Shown here: one piece after another, positions 38,598-47,997 of the stretch | Layout: each line of letters starts with the position of its first letter | How positions within the stretch are numbered: position 1 is the first letter of the stretch | Assembly: GCA_965206195.1 (NCBI GenBank) | Contig: CBDBIZ010000011.1 | Span: 1 to 64,000 of the forward strand | DNA: 64,000 nucleotides | Origin: JAAOIF01 sp965206195 | GTDB lineage: Bacteria > Pseudomonadota > Gammaproteobacteria > PS1 > Pseudothioglobaceae | Direction of reading: 5' to 3' | Notes under the pieces: model-generated | Seen by the model: only the letters and a program-made list of their open reading frames with translations | Told to the model about the DNA's origin: nothing | Database searches by the model: none | Program-made: the position numbers and the translations under genes

Positions 38598-38608
38598 AAA
38601 CTGAACAA

Positions 38609-38734
38609 CTATTTTGAATAGAGTGCCCTAATTACTGAAGGAGGCGTTCTAAAATGCTTCTTTTTTGTGCCTAAATAGAATCTAGCCATTGCATTGTCAT
38701 TCTGTTGTTTTTCTTGCGCTTGTGTATTTTTCAT
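38609..38734 (-). CDS. Small 41-residue protein upstream of Fic gene
   Basis: The ORF starts with ATG at 38734 after an AGGTAG ribosome-binding site and ends 11 bp before the Fic start. It is Gln/Lys-rich (KNTQAQEKQQND) followed by ARFYLGTKKKHFRTPPSVIRAL. Small proteins are encoded just before several Fic toxins and act as antitoxins (VbhA, YhfG), but no inhibitory motif is seen in this one and the Fic protein has its own. Hypothetical. Confidence 0.5.
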   Translation of the reverse strand: MKNTQAQEKQQNDNAMARFYLGTKKKHFRTPPSVIRALYSK

Positions 38735-39095
38735 AATAATCTACCTTTTCTGTTGTTTACCCCAATTTCTTATAATACCTTATTGCAACACATCCGCTCT
38801 AAGGTTGATTTTTAATTTCTTTAGTTTCAGCAATAAAGCTAAATACTTCGACACCCCCTATTTTCTTTCTTAGGAAAGCATCCCCGTTGGGACCCACTAG
38901 ATATACAAAGAGATTTGGAAAAAATGAAAGCTACCGCTAAAACAACAACACATTAAAAACAATACGAAGGCTATCTTATTGCATCACGCTTCACTTAATG
39001 CGTTTTTGCAAGAAAATTCCAGCAAAACAGACATTCTATTTTGGGTTGCACAACGGCTCTATTCGATGTTAATAAAACTAGTAAATACCACAAGA
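38735..39095. other. Noncoding stretch within the integrative element
   Basis: No gene with support was seen between the small ORF and the integrase stop. The sequence is AT-rich and may hold the promoter of the small ORF-fic pair. Short ORFs here lack ribosome-binding sites. Confidence 0.5.
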
Positions 39096-40235
39096 TTAAT
39101 CATTCCCTACTGCAAGTTTATCTATCCAATTAGCCCATTCTTGCATCATTTTTATCCTATATTCTAGCTTTTCTGCCTTATTATAAACACCTCTAATGCC
39201 CTGTACTTTATGTGCAAGTTGAAGCTCGATTGCATCTGCATCATAACCTTGCTCGTTTAACTGTGTGGACGCCAGATGCCTAAAGCCATGTGCTGTTTGT
39301 TTACCTTTATACCCCATTCTTTTAAGTGCTATTATTAAAGCATTATCACTTATAGGTCTACCTTTAGAGTAAGAAGAAAATATATACTCCTTGTCATAAT
39401 TCAACACCCTTAATTCCTCAAATAATTCCTTAACTTGAGAAGATAGTGGAACCAAATGCTCTCTTTTTAATTTTGTTCTTTCTGCTGGTAGGCGCCAAAT
39501 GTCGCTTTCAATCTCATTCCATTTGGCAAACCTTAACTCGCCTGGCCTTACAAAAGTATAAGCCGCTATTTTTAATGCCGACTGAACTTCGAGCATTCCT
39601 TGATAATTGTTAATATCAAACATCAAGCACTTAATGTCTTCAACTTTTTTAACAAAGGAAAAGTTCTTACTTTTTCTTGTTTTTAAAATACGAGATAGAC
39701 CAGTTGTCGGGTTTATATTTGTTAAATTGAGAATGTTTGCATATTCATACACTCTTGATATGATCGACTTAATTCTTTTGGCGGTTTCAATATGCCCTCT
39801 ATTTTCAATCTTTTGTAAAAAAACTAATATTTGGACTGAATCTATCTCAGATATAGGAATGTGTCCAAACTCATCAACACATCTGTTTAAGCGCTGTGTC
39901 GTTGTTGTTATTGTTCTATTTGACAAATAATCTTGTGTTTGCAACCAATCCGAGGCGATATCTTTAAACAACCTAGAGTTACTTAGTCTATGTTTTGGGT
40001 TTTTACCATTCTCAATCATTAATAGATAATCATCTCGCTTCTTTCTTGCACCAATTAGAGACGTTGAAGGGTATTTGCCTATTTTAATTTCAAGGCGTTT
40101 GCCATGCCACGCATATCTGAAATAAAAAGACTTTGTGCCTTTGGGTGATATGAGCAGATGTAGCCCATCAGTGTCGTAAACTTTATATTGTTTGTCTTTT
40201 GATTTTGCTTTATCTACAATCGTTTTACTTAACAT
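39096..40235 (-). CDS. P4-type tyrosine integrase
   Basis: 379 residues. The N-terminal DUF4102-like arm-binding domain reads YDTDGLHLLISPKGTKSFYFRYAWHGKRLEIKIGKYPSTSLIGAR. The catalytic domain shows R in FVRPGELRFAKWNEI, the H-x-x-R box HGFRHLASTQLNE, and the Tyr nucleophile in GVYNKAEKLEYR. It catalyses site-specific recombination into the tRNA-Ser gene located 36 bp upstream. All key residues are present. Confidence 0.95.
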   Translation of the reverse strand: MLSKTIVDKAKSKDKQYKVYDTDGLHLLISPKGTKSFYFRYAWHGKRLEIKIGKYPSTSLIGARKKRDDYLLMIENGKNPKHRLSNSRLFKDIASDWLQTQDYLSNRTITTTTQRLNRCVDEFGHIPISEIDSVQILVFLQKIENRGHIETAKRIKSIISRVYEYANILNLTNINPTTGLSRILKTRKSKNFSFVKKVEDIKCLMFDINNYQGMLEVQSALKIAAYTFVRPGELRFAKWNEIESDIWRLPAERTKLKREHLVPLSSQVKELFEELRVLNYDKEYIFSSYSKGRPISDNALIIALKRMGYKGKQTAHGFRHLASTQLNEQGYDADAIELQLAHKVQGIRGVYNKAEKLEYRIKMMQEWANWIDKLAVGND

Positions 40236-40271
40236 TTAGGAATAGTTTTTAACAAAAATTACTAACAGATA

Positions 40272-40359
40272 TGGCGGAGAGAGAGGGATTCGAACCCTCG
40301 GTACGTTGCCGTACACCCGCTTTCCAAGCGAGCAAATTAAACCACTCTGACATCTCTCC
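40272..40359 (-). tRNA. tRNA-Ser (GGA)
   Basis: 88 nt on the minus strand: acceptor GGAGAGA (5') pairs with TCTCTCC, followed by discriminator G and encoded CCA. The T arm contains GGGTTCGAATCCC, the anticodon loop is CTTGGAAAG (anticodon GGA), and there is a long variable arm (TGTACGGCAACGTACC) as in serine tRNAs. Its 3' end serves as the attachment site of the neighbouring element. Confidence 0.95.
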
Positions 40360-40452
40360 CAAGAAAAACAATATTTTATAGGGAAATAGATTAATATAAT
40401 GACAAGTATTGTTTGTTAAGCTAACAAAGTAGAATAAAAAAAGAGTAAATAA

Positions 40453-42456
40453 TTAGCTAATTTTCATCCCCGGCTGAGCGCCTGAATCGGGCGCTAAAAT
40501 ATGTAGTGATTTGCCATCACTCGCAGTAAGTACCATAGCTTCAGAGAACCCAAATTTCATTTGTCTTGGCACTAAATTTGCCACCACCACGGTCAAACGC
40601 CCTTCTAACTCTTGCGGATTATAATGCGCTTTAATGCCAGCAAAAACATTACGCGGGCTTGCTTCACCAATATCAAGTGTGAGTTGTAACAACTTATCCG
40701 CACCTTCAACGACTTGCGCTTTTACAATTTTGGCAATGCGTAGATCAATCTTAATAAAGTCATCAATTTTAATCATATCATTTTCCTGTGTATGTTCTTT
40801 ATTAGTTTGTTGAATGTCTTGTTTCGAGGCATTAATTACTTGCTCAATTTGTGTATCTTCAATACGCGACATGAGTGGCTTAAAAGCATTAATTTGATGC
40901 TTGGTAAGCGGATGTTTGATCGTCTTCCAACTCAACTCATCAATATTCAAAAAAATCTCTACTTGCTTTGCCATTTCTGGCAATACAGGCTTGAGATAAG
41001 TTATCAGCACTCTAAAAAGGTTAAGCGCCAATGAACTAACATCGTGCACTTGTGCTTGTTTGTTGGAGTCTTTAATCAACTGCCACGGCTTGTGCTCGTC
41101 AATATATTGATTGGCCCTATCAGCCAATTTCATAATCTCACGCATCGCTTGATTGTAATTACGCGCTTCATACAACTTAGCAATCTTATCGCCTTTAGCA
41201 ATAAACTCATTATACAAATCCCCTTCAATAGCGTAGGCTGATAAAGTTTGGTTAAATTTCTTAACAATAAAACCAGCACTACGAGCAGCAATATTAACCA
41301 CCTTGCCAACCAAGTCTGAATTAACACGTTGTTTAAAATCTTGCAAATTGAGGTCAATATCGTCAATCTTAGCGGATAACTTATACGCATAATAATAGCG
41401 TAAATACTCTGGGTTAAGGCTTTTTAAGTAAGTGCGTGCTTGGATAAACGTGCCACGAGATTTGCTCATTTTTTGCCCATTAACGGTTAAAAAACCATGT
41501 ACAAAAATAGCATTTGGGGTGCGATATTTAGCACCCATTAACATCGCTGGCCAAAATAGCGCGTGAAAATATACAATATCTTTACCAATAAAATGATAAA
41601 GCTCAGCACTTGAATGCTGATTAAAATATTCATCAAAGTCTAGGTTTTGTTCATTACATAACTTTTTAAAACTCGCCATATAGCCAATAGGTGCATCTAG
41701 CCACACATAAAAATATTTATCTTTAATGCCTGGAATTTGAAAACCAAAATACGGCGCGTCGCGTGAAATATCCCATTCACGTAAACCTTGTTCAAACCAC
41801 TCAGATAATTTATTACTCATCTCATCTTGCAAATGTCCTGCGCTAGTCCAGGTTTTAAGTTGCACTTCAAACTGCGGCAGGTCAAAGAAGTAATGCTCAG
41901 AATCTTTAGTAATCGGTGCTGTGCTTGAAACCACTGATTTGGCATTTTTCAACTCAGTGGGTAAATAAGTCGCGCCACAGGCTTCACAATTATCACCGTA
42001 TTGCCCAGGTGAGCCACATTTTGGACAATCGCCTTTGATAAAACGATCGGGTAAAAACATTTGCTTTTCAGTATCGAAGGCTTGAGAGATTGTGCGTGTT
42101 TTAATAAAACCAGCGGCATTTAATTTGTTGTAAATATCCGCTGAAATAACTTTATTTTCTTTGCTATGTGTTGAGTGATACTGGCTAAAACCAATGGAAA
42201 AATCCTTAAAATCAGCCTGATGTCGTTCACTAACGCTGGCAATTAAAGCCTCTGGTGTTATACCTAATTCCTGCGCTTTAATCATAATTGGTGTGCCGTG
42301 TGCGTCATCAGCGCAAACATAATGACACTCATTACCCATCATTTTTTGAAAACGCACCCAAATATCAGTTTGGATATATTCCAACAAATGCCCCAAATGA
42401 ATCTCACCATTGGCATACGGTAGTGCTGAGGTAACGAGGATTTTTCTGTGCGGCAT
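40453..42456 (-). CDS. metG: Methionyl-tRNA synthetase
   Basis: 667 residues. The HIGH-type motif is YANGEIHLGHLLEY, and the KMSKS loop is GQKMSKSRGTFI. A zinc knuckle, CPKCGSPGQYGDNCEACGA, is in the insertion. The C-terminal tRNA-binding OB-fold (IDDFIKIDLRIAKIVKAQVVEGADKLLQL) is fused as in enterobacterial MetG. It lies back to back with apbC, a common gammaproteobacterial arrangement. Confidence 0.97.
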   Translation of the reverse strand: MPHRKILVTSALPYANGEIHLGHLLEYIQTDIWVRFQKMMGNECHYVCADDAHGTPIMIKAQELGITPEALIASVSERHQADFKDFSIGFSQYHSTHSKENKVISADIYNKLNAAGFIKTRTISQAFDTEKQMFLPDRFIKGDCPKCGSPGQYGDNCEACGATYLPTELKNAKSVVSSTAPITKDSEHYFFDLPQFEVQLKTWTSAGHLQDEMSNKLSEWFEQGLREWDISRDAPYFGFQIPGIKDKYFYVWLDAPIGYMASFKKLCNEQNLDFDEYFNQHSSAELYHFIGKDIVYFHALFWPAMLMGAKYRTPNAIFVHGFLTVNGQKMSKSRGTFIQARTYLKSLNPEYLRYYYAYKLSAKIDDIDLNLQDFKQRVNSDLVGKVVNIAARSAGFIVKKFNQTLSAYAIEGDLYNEFIAKGDKIAKLYEARNYNQAMREIMKLADRANQYIDEHKPWQLIKDSNKQAQVHDVSSLALNLFRVLITYLKPVLPEMAKQVEIFLNIDELSWKTIKHPLTKHQINAFKPLMSRIEDTQIEQVINASKQDIQQTNKEHTQENDMIKIDDFIKIDLRIAKIVKAQVVEGADKLLQLTLDIGEASPRNVFAGIKAHYNPQELEGRLTVVVANLVPRQMKFGFSEAMVLTASDGKSLHILAPDSGAQPGMKIS

Positions 42457-42550
42457 AAAGGATTTTAAAAATAGGTTTGCTAATATTAAGGTTTGTTTAT
42501 AAATGAGTACTATAAAATAACACTATTTTACTTAAGTGGATGTAACAATA

Positions 42551-43633
42551 ATGGCAGATTTAACCCAAACTCAAATAGAAAAAGTTCTTGAAAGTGTGAT
42601 TGATATCTACACCCAGCAAGATATTGTTAGCTCGCATGAGGTTGATAATATTAACATTGATGGCGATAAAGTTACGCTTGACATTGTCTTAGGTTATCCT
42701 GCAAGTAGCTATCATCAAGTTTTATCTAATGCCATTAGCGAAGCATTATCAGCAGCCGGTATCAATAATACTACAATCAATATCAGCAGTAAAATTGTCG
42801 CTTATTCTACTCAAAAAGGGGTGGATATACTGCCCGAAGTTAAAAATATTATTGCCATTGCCTCAGGCAAAGGTGGCGTAGGCAAATCAACCACTGCGGT
42901 TAATCTAGCACTTGCCTTGCAAGCTGAAGGTGCAAAAGTAGCAATTTTAGATGCCGATATTTACGGCCCATCACAGCCTAGAATGCTAGGCGTTTCCAAA
43001 CTCAAACCAGAAACCAGTGGCGAAGGCAAATTGTTACCGATTTTAGGTCACGGCATGCAATCTATGTCAATTGGCTATTTGGTAGAAGAAGAAAATCCGA
43101 TGGTTTGGCGTGGTCCGATGGTAACTCAAGCCCTAGAGCAAATGCTGCGCGACACTTTGTGGCGTGGTGTTGATTACATGGTGATTGACCTACCACCTGG
43201 CACTGGTGATACACAACTTACCCTATCACAAAAAATCCCTGTAAGCGGCTCTGTGATTATAACCACACCACAAGATATTGCACTGATTGATGCTAAGAAA
43301 GGTTTAAAAATGTTTGAAAAAGTCAACATTCCAATTTTGGGCATTATTGAAAATATGTCATTACACATTTGTTCCAACTGTGGCCATAAAGAGGCCATTT
43401 TTGGCACTGGTGGTGGCGAAGCGATGGCTAGTGAAGCAGGTGCTAACTTTTTAGGTGCATTGCCGCTTGAGATAGACATTCGCACCGATGTTGATGAAGG
43501 TACACCAACAGTTGCTAAAGACCCTGATAGCAAAGTAGCACAAATTTACAAAGAAATTGCACGAAAAGTTGCCGCTAAATTAACCCAGCAAGACAAAGCA
43601 TTAAGTGCATTTCCAAGTATTACAATTGAGTAG
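42551..43633 (+). CDS. apbC: Iron-sulfur cluster carrier ATPase ApbC/Mrp
   Basis: 360 residues from the ATG at 42551; an in-frame GTG at 42536 is less likely. An N-terminal MIP18-like domain (DUF59) precedes the P-loop ATPase: SGKGGVGKSTTAVNLALAL, DADIYGPSQPRML and the C-x2-C motif ICSNCGHKEAIFGTGGGE that holds the bridging Fe-S cluster. It delivers Fe-S clusters to apoproteins. Divergent from metG. Confidence 0.93.
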   Translation: MADLTQTQIEKVLESVIDIYTQQDIVSSHEVDNINIDGDKVTLDIVLGYPASSYHQVLSNAISEALSAAGINNTTINISSKIVAYSTQKGVDILPEVKNIIAIASGKGGVGKSTTAVNLALALQAEGAKVAILDADIYGPSQPRMLGVSKLKPETSGEGKLLPILGHGMQSMSIGYLVEEENPMVWRGPMVTQALEQMLRDTLWRGVDYMVIDLPPGTGDTQLTLSQKIPVSGSVIITTPQDIALIDAKKGLKMFEKVNIPILGIIENMSLHICSNCGHKEAIFGTGGGEAMASEAGANFLGALPLEIDIRTDVDEGTPTVAKDPDSKVAQIYKEIARKVAAKLTQQDKALSAFPSITIE

Positions 43634-43997
43634 TTTTTTGTTCCTCTTTATCTTATTTAAAGAAAGCCAAATCCACTCAATTTAAACAGGAATTATCTAA
43701 AAAAGTTTCAATCTCGTTTTATTGGTATTGTTTAAGTGAGATGATTACCGCGCTAAAAACGATATAGCTGCCGTAGCGTTGACCAATAGATTGGAGCCAG
43801 AGCTAAGGATATTTAGTAAATAAGTCTTGCAAGTAAAGCGATTCGTTAATGATGATGATAATTTCAAAACCTAATGTTTGTAGCGTATTGAAGGTATTCA
43901 ATACAGTCAAGAAAAATGGTTTTCATTGAAATATCTCTTCATTTTTGGTTTTTTTATTGCTCATTTTAGGTAATATAACACAGTTGGCTAAATTTCA
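43634..43997. other. Intergenic region with a decayed minus-strand frame
   Basis: No intact gene. On the minus strand from about 43904 to 43725 an open frame reads VLNTFNTLQTLGFEIIIIIN, then ESLYLQDLFTKYP, a TAG stop, then LWLQSIGQRYGSYIVFSAVI. The continuity across one stop suggests a gene remnant of unknown family. Confidence 0.35.
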
Positions 43998-44669
43998 TTA
44001 AAACGAAATCTTTTTTAATCTTCTTTTGACTTTTGATCGGTAAACACGTTGTGAAAACGCAGCAATAGGCACAACACTTAAATCTTGCCACGAGCCAAAG
44101 TCTATTAATTTTATGGTAGAATTTGTCGGGCTTATTTTTTGCACGAGTAAGTTGTCAGGCGATAATGAGTGAAATTGTTGCTTTGATAACAGCAGTGATG
44201 TTTTAAATTCATTAAAACTGTTAATGAGCATTTTTTGATTGACTGTCGTCAAATAATTATTCAAACCTTGACTGATATTACCGTTGTAATCTTTTATTAA
44301 CTCCCAGGCAACAAGTAAGGTGCCATCAGCTAATTGCACACTGCCGATATAATTCGGCATAAATTTGAAAATATCACAGTTTTTAGAATTGTGATATTTT
44401 TCGACCTCCATGTGGTTTTCAGTAAAAGCATTATTAAAGCTCTTGGGATATATGGATTTTAAAAATTTAAATTTATAATCACGCACTTTGCGTATATGGT
44501 CTTGTAGGTCTAGTTTAATCACCACATCGTTTGATAGTTGAAACACTTTTCTATGCGCACCTGAACCAATAACAGCAAGTCGTTCATCAAGAAACACATT
44601 GACCTGTGTATAATTCATAGATGTGGTTATCGCTTTAAATTCTTGAAAGTCCATATTTAAATGCGTCAC
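43998..44669 (-). CDS. YrbL-like protein kinase-fold protein
   Basis: 223 residues. A glycine-rich loop (VIGSGAHRKVFQL) resembles PhoP-regulated YrbL proteins ('G.hR.vY.hP'). The kinase catalytic-type segment SLSPDNLLVQK and the metal-binding DFG motif (KLIDFGSWQ) are present, with Ser in place of the HxD His-containing loop, so activity is uncertain. Length matches the YrbL family. It lies beside a Kdo-kinase-like gene on the other strand, consistent with a role connected to the envelope. Confidence 0.65.
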   Translation of the reverse strand: MTHLNMDFQEFKAITTSMNYTQVNVFLDERLAVIGSGAHRKVFQLSNDVVIKLDLQDHIRKVRDYKFKFLKSIYPKSFNNAFTENHMEVEKYHNSKNCDIFKFMPNYIGSVQLADGTLLVAWELIKDYNGNISQGLNNYLTTVNQKMLINSFNEFKTSLLLSKQQFHSLSPDNLLVQKISPTNSTIKLIDFGSWQDLSVVPIAAFSQRVYRSKVKRRLKKISF

Positions 44670-44763
44670 AATAGTAAGTATTTATTTTTGTATCGCCGAT
44701 CTGCTGGTTTGAAGTAATTTTACATTTAATAATTTTAATTATGTTTTCATTTCAACAAAACAC

Positions 44764-45495
44764 ATGACTCAGGTTCAGCTCGTGAATGATGATTACCAAC
44801 CTTTGGTTGTAGATATAGAAAAGTACTTTGGTCAAAGCCAAGTTGTGCTACAAGATGCAAGAAACTTAATTAAAGAAATTGAATTTAACGCACAAAGACT
44901 GGTTGTTAAATCCTTCAAAGTGCCGCATTTACTCAATCGTTTTAGCTATAGCTATTTAAAAAAATCCAAAGCCAGACGCTCGTATGAATTTGCTTTGAAA
45001 ATCAAACAATTCACGCCTAAACCCATTGCTTATATTGAACACCGTATGAATGCACTGTTAACGAAAAGCTATTTTATTTGTGAGCAATTTGAACATGATT
45101 TTAATATGCAAGCACCTTTGTTTAATAATCATCCTGACAAACAAACTATTTTTAAGCAATTTGCACAGTTTGTTTATGCTTTGCACGAGCAAAACATTAT
45201 GCACCGAGACTTATCACCAGGTAACATTTTAATTAAAGCAAACAAACACAAGTATCAATTTAAGATTGTCGACATCAACCGCATGGTTTTTAAGACGCTC
45301 AACATTAAAGAGCGGGCAAAAAACTTCAACAAACTTTGGGCGAGTGACAAAGATTTATCAATGATTTTGCAAACCTATGCAACCTTGGCTGGATTAGATC
45401 AGCGGTTTATTAACTTAGGCATGAGTTATAATCAAGCCAACAAAAAAGCAAAAACTCGCAAACGCAAATTAAAGAAATTCATCGGCTTGTGTTAA
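44764..45495 (+). CDS. Lipopolysaccharide core kinase (Kdo kinase/WaaP-like)
   Basis: 243 residues. The catalytic loop MHRDLSPGNILIK and the following FKIVDINRM metal site are those of the KdkA/WaaP lipopolysaccharide kinase family, which phosphorylate Kdo or core heptose. An N-terminal segment VVKSFKVPHLLNRFSYSYLKKSKARRSYEFA also fits. It starts a plus-strand run of LPS core genes and overlaps the next by 7 bp. Confidence 0.8.
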   Translation: MTQVQLVNDDYQPLVVDIEKYFGQSQVVLQDARNLIKEIEFNAQRLVVKSFKVPHLLNRFSYSYLKKSKARRSYEFALKIKQFTPKPIAYIEHRMNALLTKSYFICEQFEHDFNMQAPLFNNHPDKQTIFKQFAQFVYALHEQNIMHRDLSPGNILIKANKHKYQFKIVDINRMVFKTLNIKERAKNFNKLWASDKDLSMILQTYATLAGLDQRFINLGMSYNQANKKAKTRKRKLKKFIGLC

Positions 45496-46235
45496 CTCAA
45501 ATATCAGTGGTGATTATTGTAAAAAATGGTGCCACCATGCTACCAAAAACACTGGATTCTGTTAAGGCGTTTTCTGAAGTTGTGGTGTATGATAACGGTT
45601 CTACGGATGACACGATTGCCATTGCTAAAAGCTACCCAAACGTAAACCTCATTCAAGGCGATTTTTTAGGTTTTGGGCAGACCAAAAACTTGGCGGCTAC
45701 CTATGCAAAACATGATTGGATTTTATCGTTGGATGCAGATGAAGTATTAACAGCTAAGCTGGTTTCTTACTTAACGCAGTTGACACCGAGTGAGCGCAGT
45801 GTGTATCAAGTTTTAAGGAGAAATTTCTATCAGAAAAAACATATTCGTCATTGCTGGGGTAATGACAATATTGTGCGCCTATACCATAGAAAAAACACCG
45901 CTTTTAATAACAAAAAAGTCCATGAAAAAATTCAAACAAAAGGCATGACTGTCCAAGTTCTAGAAGGGTTTATTGATCATTATCCCTATCAAAATATTTC
46001 AGATTTTATTATCAAAGCAGATATTTACTCGACCGAATTTGCCAAAGATAACGTTGGGAAAAAGCCCTCATCTCCTATCAAAGCAGTACTAAATGGTGGT
46101 TTTTCCTTTTTTAAGACTTATCTATTAAAACGTGGTTTTTTAGATGGTTACGCAGGTTTGGTGATTGCTTTTTCACACATGATAACCAATTTTTACAAAT
46201 ATATAAAGTTGTACGAACTGAATAAAAAACGGTGA
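45489..46235 (+). CDS. Family 2 glycosyltransferase, WaaE/KdtX-like
   Basis: 248 residues from a GTG start overlapping the kinase gene. The GT2 fold shows ISVVIIVKNGATMLPKTLDSV, then VVYDNGSTDDT, and the DxD-type SLDADEVL, with the WaaE-specific region LRRNFYQKKHIRHCWGNDNIVRLYHR. WaaE-type enzymes add beta-1,4-glucose to core heptose I. The exact sugar is inferred only from resemblance. Confidence 0.82.
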   Translation: MLTQISVVIIVKNGATMLPKTLDSVKAFSEVVVYDNGSTDDTIAIAKSYPNVNLIQGDFLGFGQTKNLAATYAKHDWILSLDADEVLTAKLVSYLTQLTPSERSVYQVLRRNFYQKKHIRHCWGNDNIVRLYHRKNTAFNNKKVHEKIQTKGMTVQVLEGFIDHYPYQNISDFIIKADIYSTEFAKDNVGKKPSSPIKAVLNGGFSFFKTYLLKRGFLDGYAGLVIAFSHMITNFYKYIKLYELNKKR

Positions 46236-47167
46236 ATATCCTTATTACCCGCCATGACAAAATTGGCGATTTTATCACCACTTTGCCATTGTTTTACGTG
46301 GTCAAACGACACTATCCGAGTGCAAGTATTTTTGCTTTGGTGTCAAAGGTAAATTTTGATTTAGCAAAACAAGCAGCATTTATTGATGAGGTGATTTTGC
46401 ATGATAAAGACAATTTATCATCTACGTTAAAACGCATCAAAAAAGCCAAGATTGATATTAGCATCAGTGCATTTATTGACACCCAGCTTGGGCTTTTATT
46501 GTGGCGCAGCGGCATTCCAAGGCGTGTTGCACCCGCTACAAAACTGGCACAACTGTTTTTTAACAAAACCTTAAAACAACGCCGAAGTCGCGTGGAAAAA
46601 ACAGAATTTGAATACAATCTTGACTTGGCAAAAGTGTTGGATAGAGATATTAATTTAAATTTTGAAAGACCACTGATCAAACTAGAAAATAACCAATTTT
46701 TTAGAAACAAGCACGCTTTAAAAGATAAAAAAATCGTACTTTTTCACCCTGGTTATGGCGGCAGTAGTGCAGGCAATTTAGATTTGCAAGATTATATTAA
46801 ACTGGCTGACGCTACTAGTCAGATAGATAACGTGCAAGTGGTATGGACTTTTGGTCCTGATGACCTAGTGGCAAAAAGCAAAATACAGCAGTTGGCAGAT
46901 ACCTCTCATATTGTTTATCAGCCCGATACATTACTTGAATTTTGTTATTTGATTAACGACAGCGAACTGATCGTCAGCACCTCAACAGGTCCGATGCACT
47001 TAGCAGGCGCACTTAATAAAAAAACCATCAGCTTTTTTAGCGATAATTTATTTGCCTCTCCAAAACGCTGGGCAACAGTCAGTGAAACTAATAAGCAAAA
47101 TAATTTTCTAGTTAATGAAAAGTTGAAACGAAACATTATTAAAAATAAAATGGTTGAATTGTGTTAA
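46232..47167 (+). CDS. Family 9 glycosyltransferase (heptosyltransferase-like)
   Basis: 311 residues starting at a GTG in a GTGA overlap with the GT2 gene. The N-terminal motif NILITRHDKIGDFITTLPLFYVVKRHYP and the C-terminal VSTSTGPMHLAGALNKKTISFF are GT9 hallmarks. A VLFHPGYGGSSAGN segment lies between. It probably transfers heptose to the LPS core from ADP-heptose. It ends the kinase-GT2-GT9 operon. Confidence 0.88.
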   Translation: MNILITRHDKIGDFITTLPLFYVVKRHYPSASIFALVSKVNFDLAKQAAFIDEVILHDKDNLSSTLKRIKKAKIDISISAFIDTQLGLLLWRSGIPRRVAPATKLAQLFFNKTLKQRRSRVEKTEFEYNLDLAKVLDRDINLNFERPLIKLENNQFFRNKHALKDKKIVLFHPGYGGSSAGNLDLQDYIKLADATSQIDNVQVVWTFGPDDLVAKSKIQQLADTSHIVYQPDTLLEFCYLINDSELIVSTSTGPMHLAGALNKKTISFFSDNLFASPKRWATVSETNKQNNFLVNEKLKRNIIKNKMVELC

Positions 47168-47232
47168 GGTTTTTATCAAATTTATACCGCGCATTATTTG
47201 AAAAGACCCTGTTTTAGTAGAATGTTATACAC

Positions 47233-47919
47233 TCATCTTTTGTAGTTTACAACAGACTTCAAGTATAGAAATTTCATATTTTTTGCTTTGCCTTCGTGGG
47301 TAATAAAATCACGAATTTCTTGAGAGCACTTGTGCAATGATTTATATTTATTAAGTCTAAAAGGGTAGTCAACTATAATATCAATTGTATGTGTGTTGCA
47401 AAACCTATTAATCAGTTTTTCAGTCATATCCGGCACAAAACAATCGTGACTTTCTATCAATAAATCAACATATTTCAAGTTTGGTACTTTTTGAGGGCAT
47501 AGTAATGAATCTTCAAATCCTTCAATATCAGAAAACACTAAAGTATTGGGCTTGCTTTTATCATTCAGTTCTTCGTGAGTGCACTCTTCTAAAACTTTTA
47601 CATTGTCCAGGTTATTGAGTTGGCAATTATCCTGCGTGTTTTTTCTTGATGATTGATCAATATCATAAGCATACACCTTGGTGTTGGGTTTTTTAAATGC
47701 AAAACCTGCAGCATAATAACCATCTGCACAGCCAATATCTAAAATAAATTGATAATCTTTATTGATAATTTCGACAATCCATTTGTGAATAGGCTCTTCA
47801 TAAGAGCCTAACATTTCTGCCAATACCGCACCATGCGAGGATTTATTTGTGCGTCGCATTCCTTTGAAAGGACCGTAATGCACTATATTATTAGATTTTT
47901 TAGTATTACGTGCATACAT
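47233..47919 (-). CDS. FkbM-like class I methyltransferase
   Basis: 228 residues. The SAM-binding motif I is ILDIGCADGYYAAGFA at residues ~68-84, with motif II acidic KVYAYDID and a later VFSDIEGFEDSLL. It resembles FkbM-type or related sugar methyltransferases of glycan clusters. Its location in an LPS/glycan cluster supports a carbohydrate substrate; the specific one is unknown. Confidence 0.7.
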   Translation of the reverse strand: MYARNTKKSNNIVHYGPFKGMRRTNKSSHGAVLAEMLGSYEEPIHKWIVEIINKDYQFILDIGCADGYYAAGFAFKKPNTKVYAYDIDQSSRKNTQDNCQLNNLDNVKVLEECTHEELNDKSKPNTLVFSDIEGFEDSLLCPQKVPNLKYVDLLIESHDCFVPDMTEKLINRFCNTHTIDIIVDYPFRLNKYKSLHKCSQEIRDFITHEGKAKNMKFLYLKSVVNYKR

Positions 47920-47997
47920 AGAAGTTGTATGATAGTAATCAGAGAGTTTTTTTAAAGTATTGATTCTTTTTTAGTCTAGTTTTAATTGATTTCATTT

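Larger units (their letters stand above)
37314..40290. mobile_element. Small integrative element in tRNA-Ser, about 3 kb
   Basis: Bounded by a 19-bp direct repeat, TGGCGGAGAGAGAGGGATT, at 37314-37332 and 40272-40290. The right copy is the 3' end of tRNA-Ser. A P4-type tyrosine integrase lies right next to the tRNA, as in typical tRNA islands. The only other cargo seen is a Fic-family gene with a 41-codon ORF before it. There is no phage or conjugation gene, so it is either a minimal satellite element or a deleted island. Confidence 0.85.
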
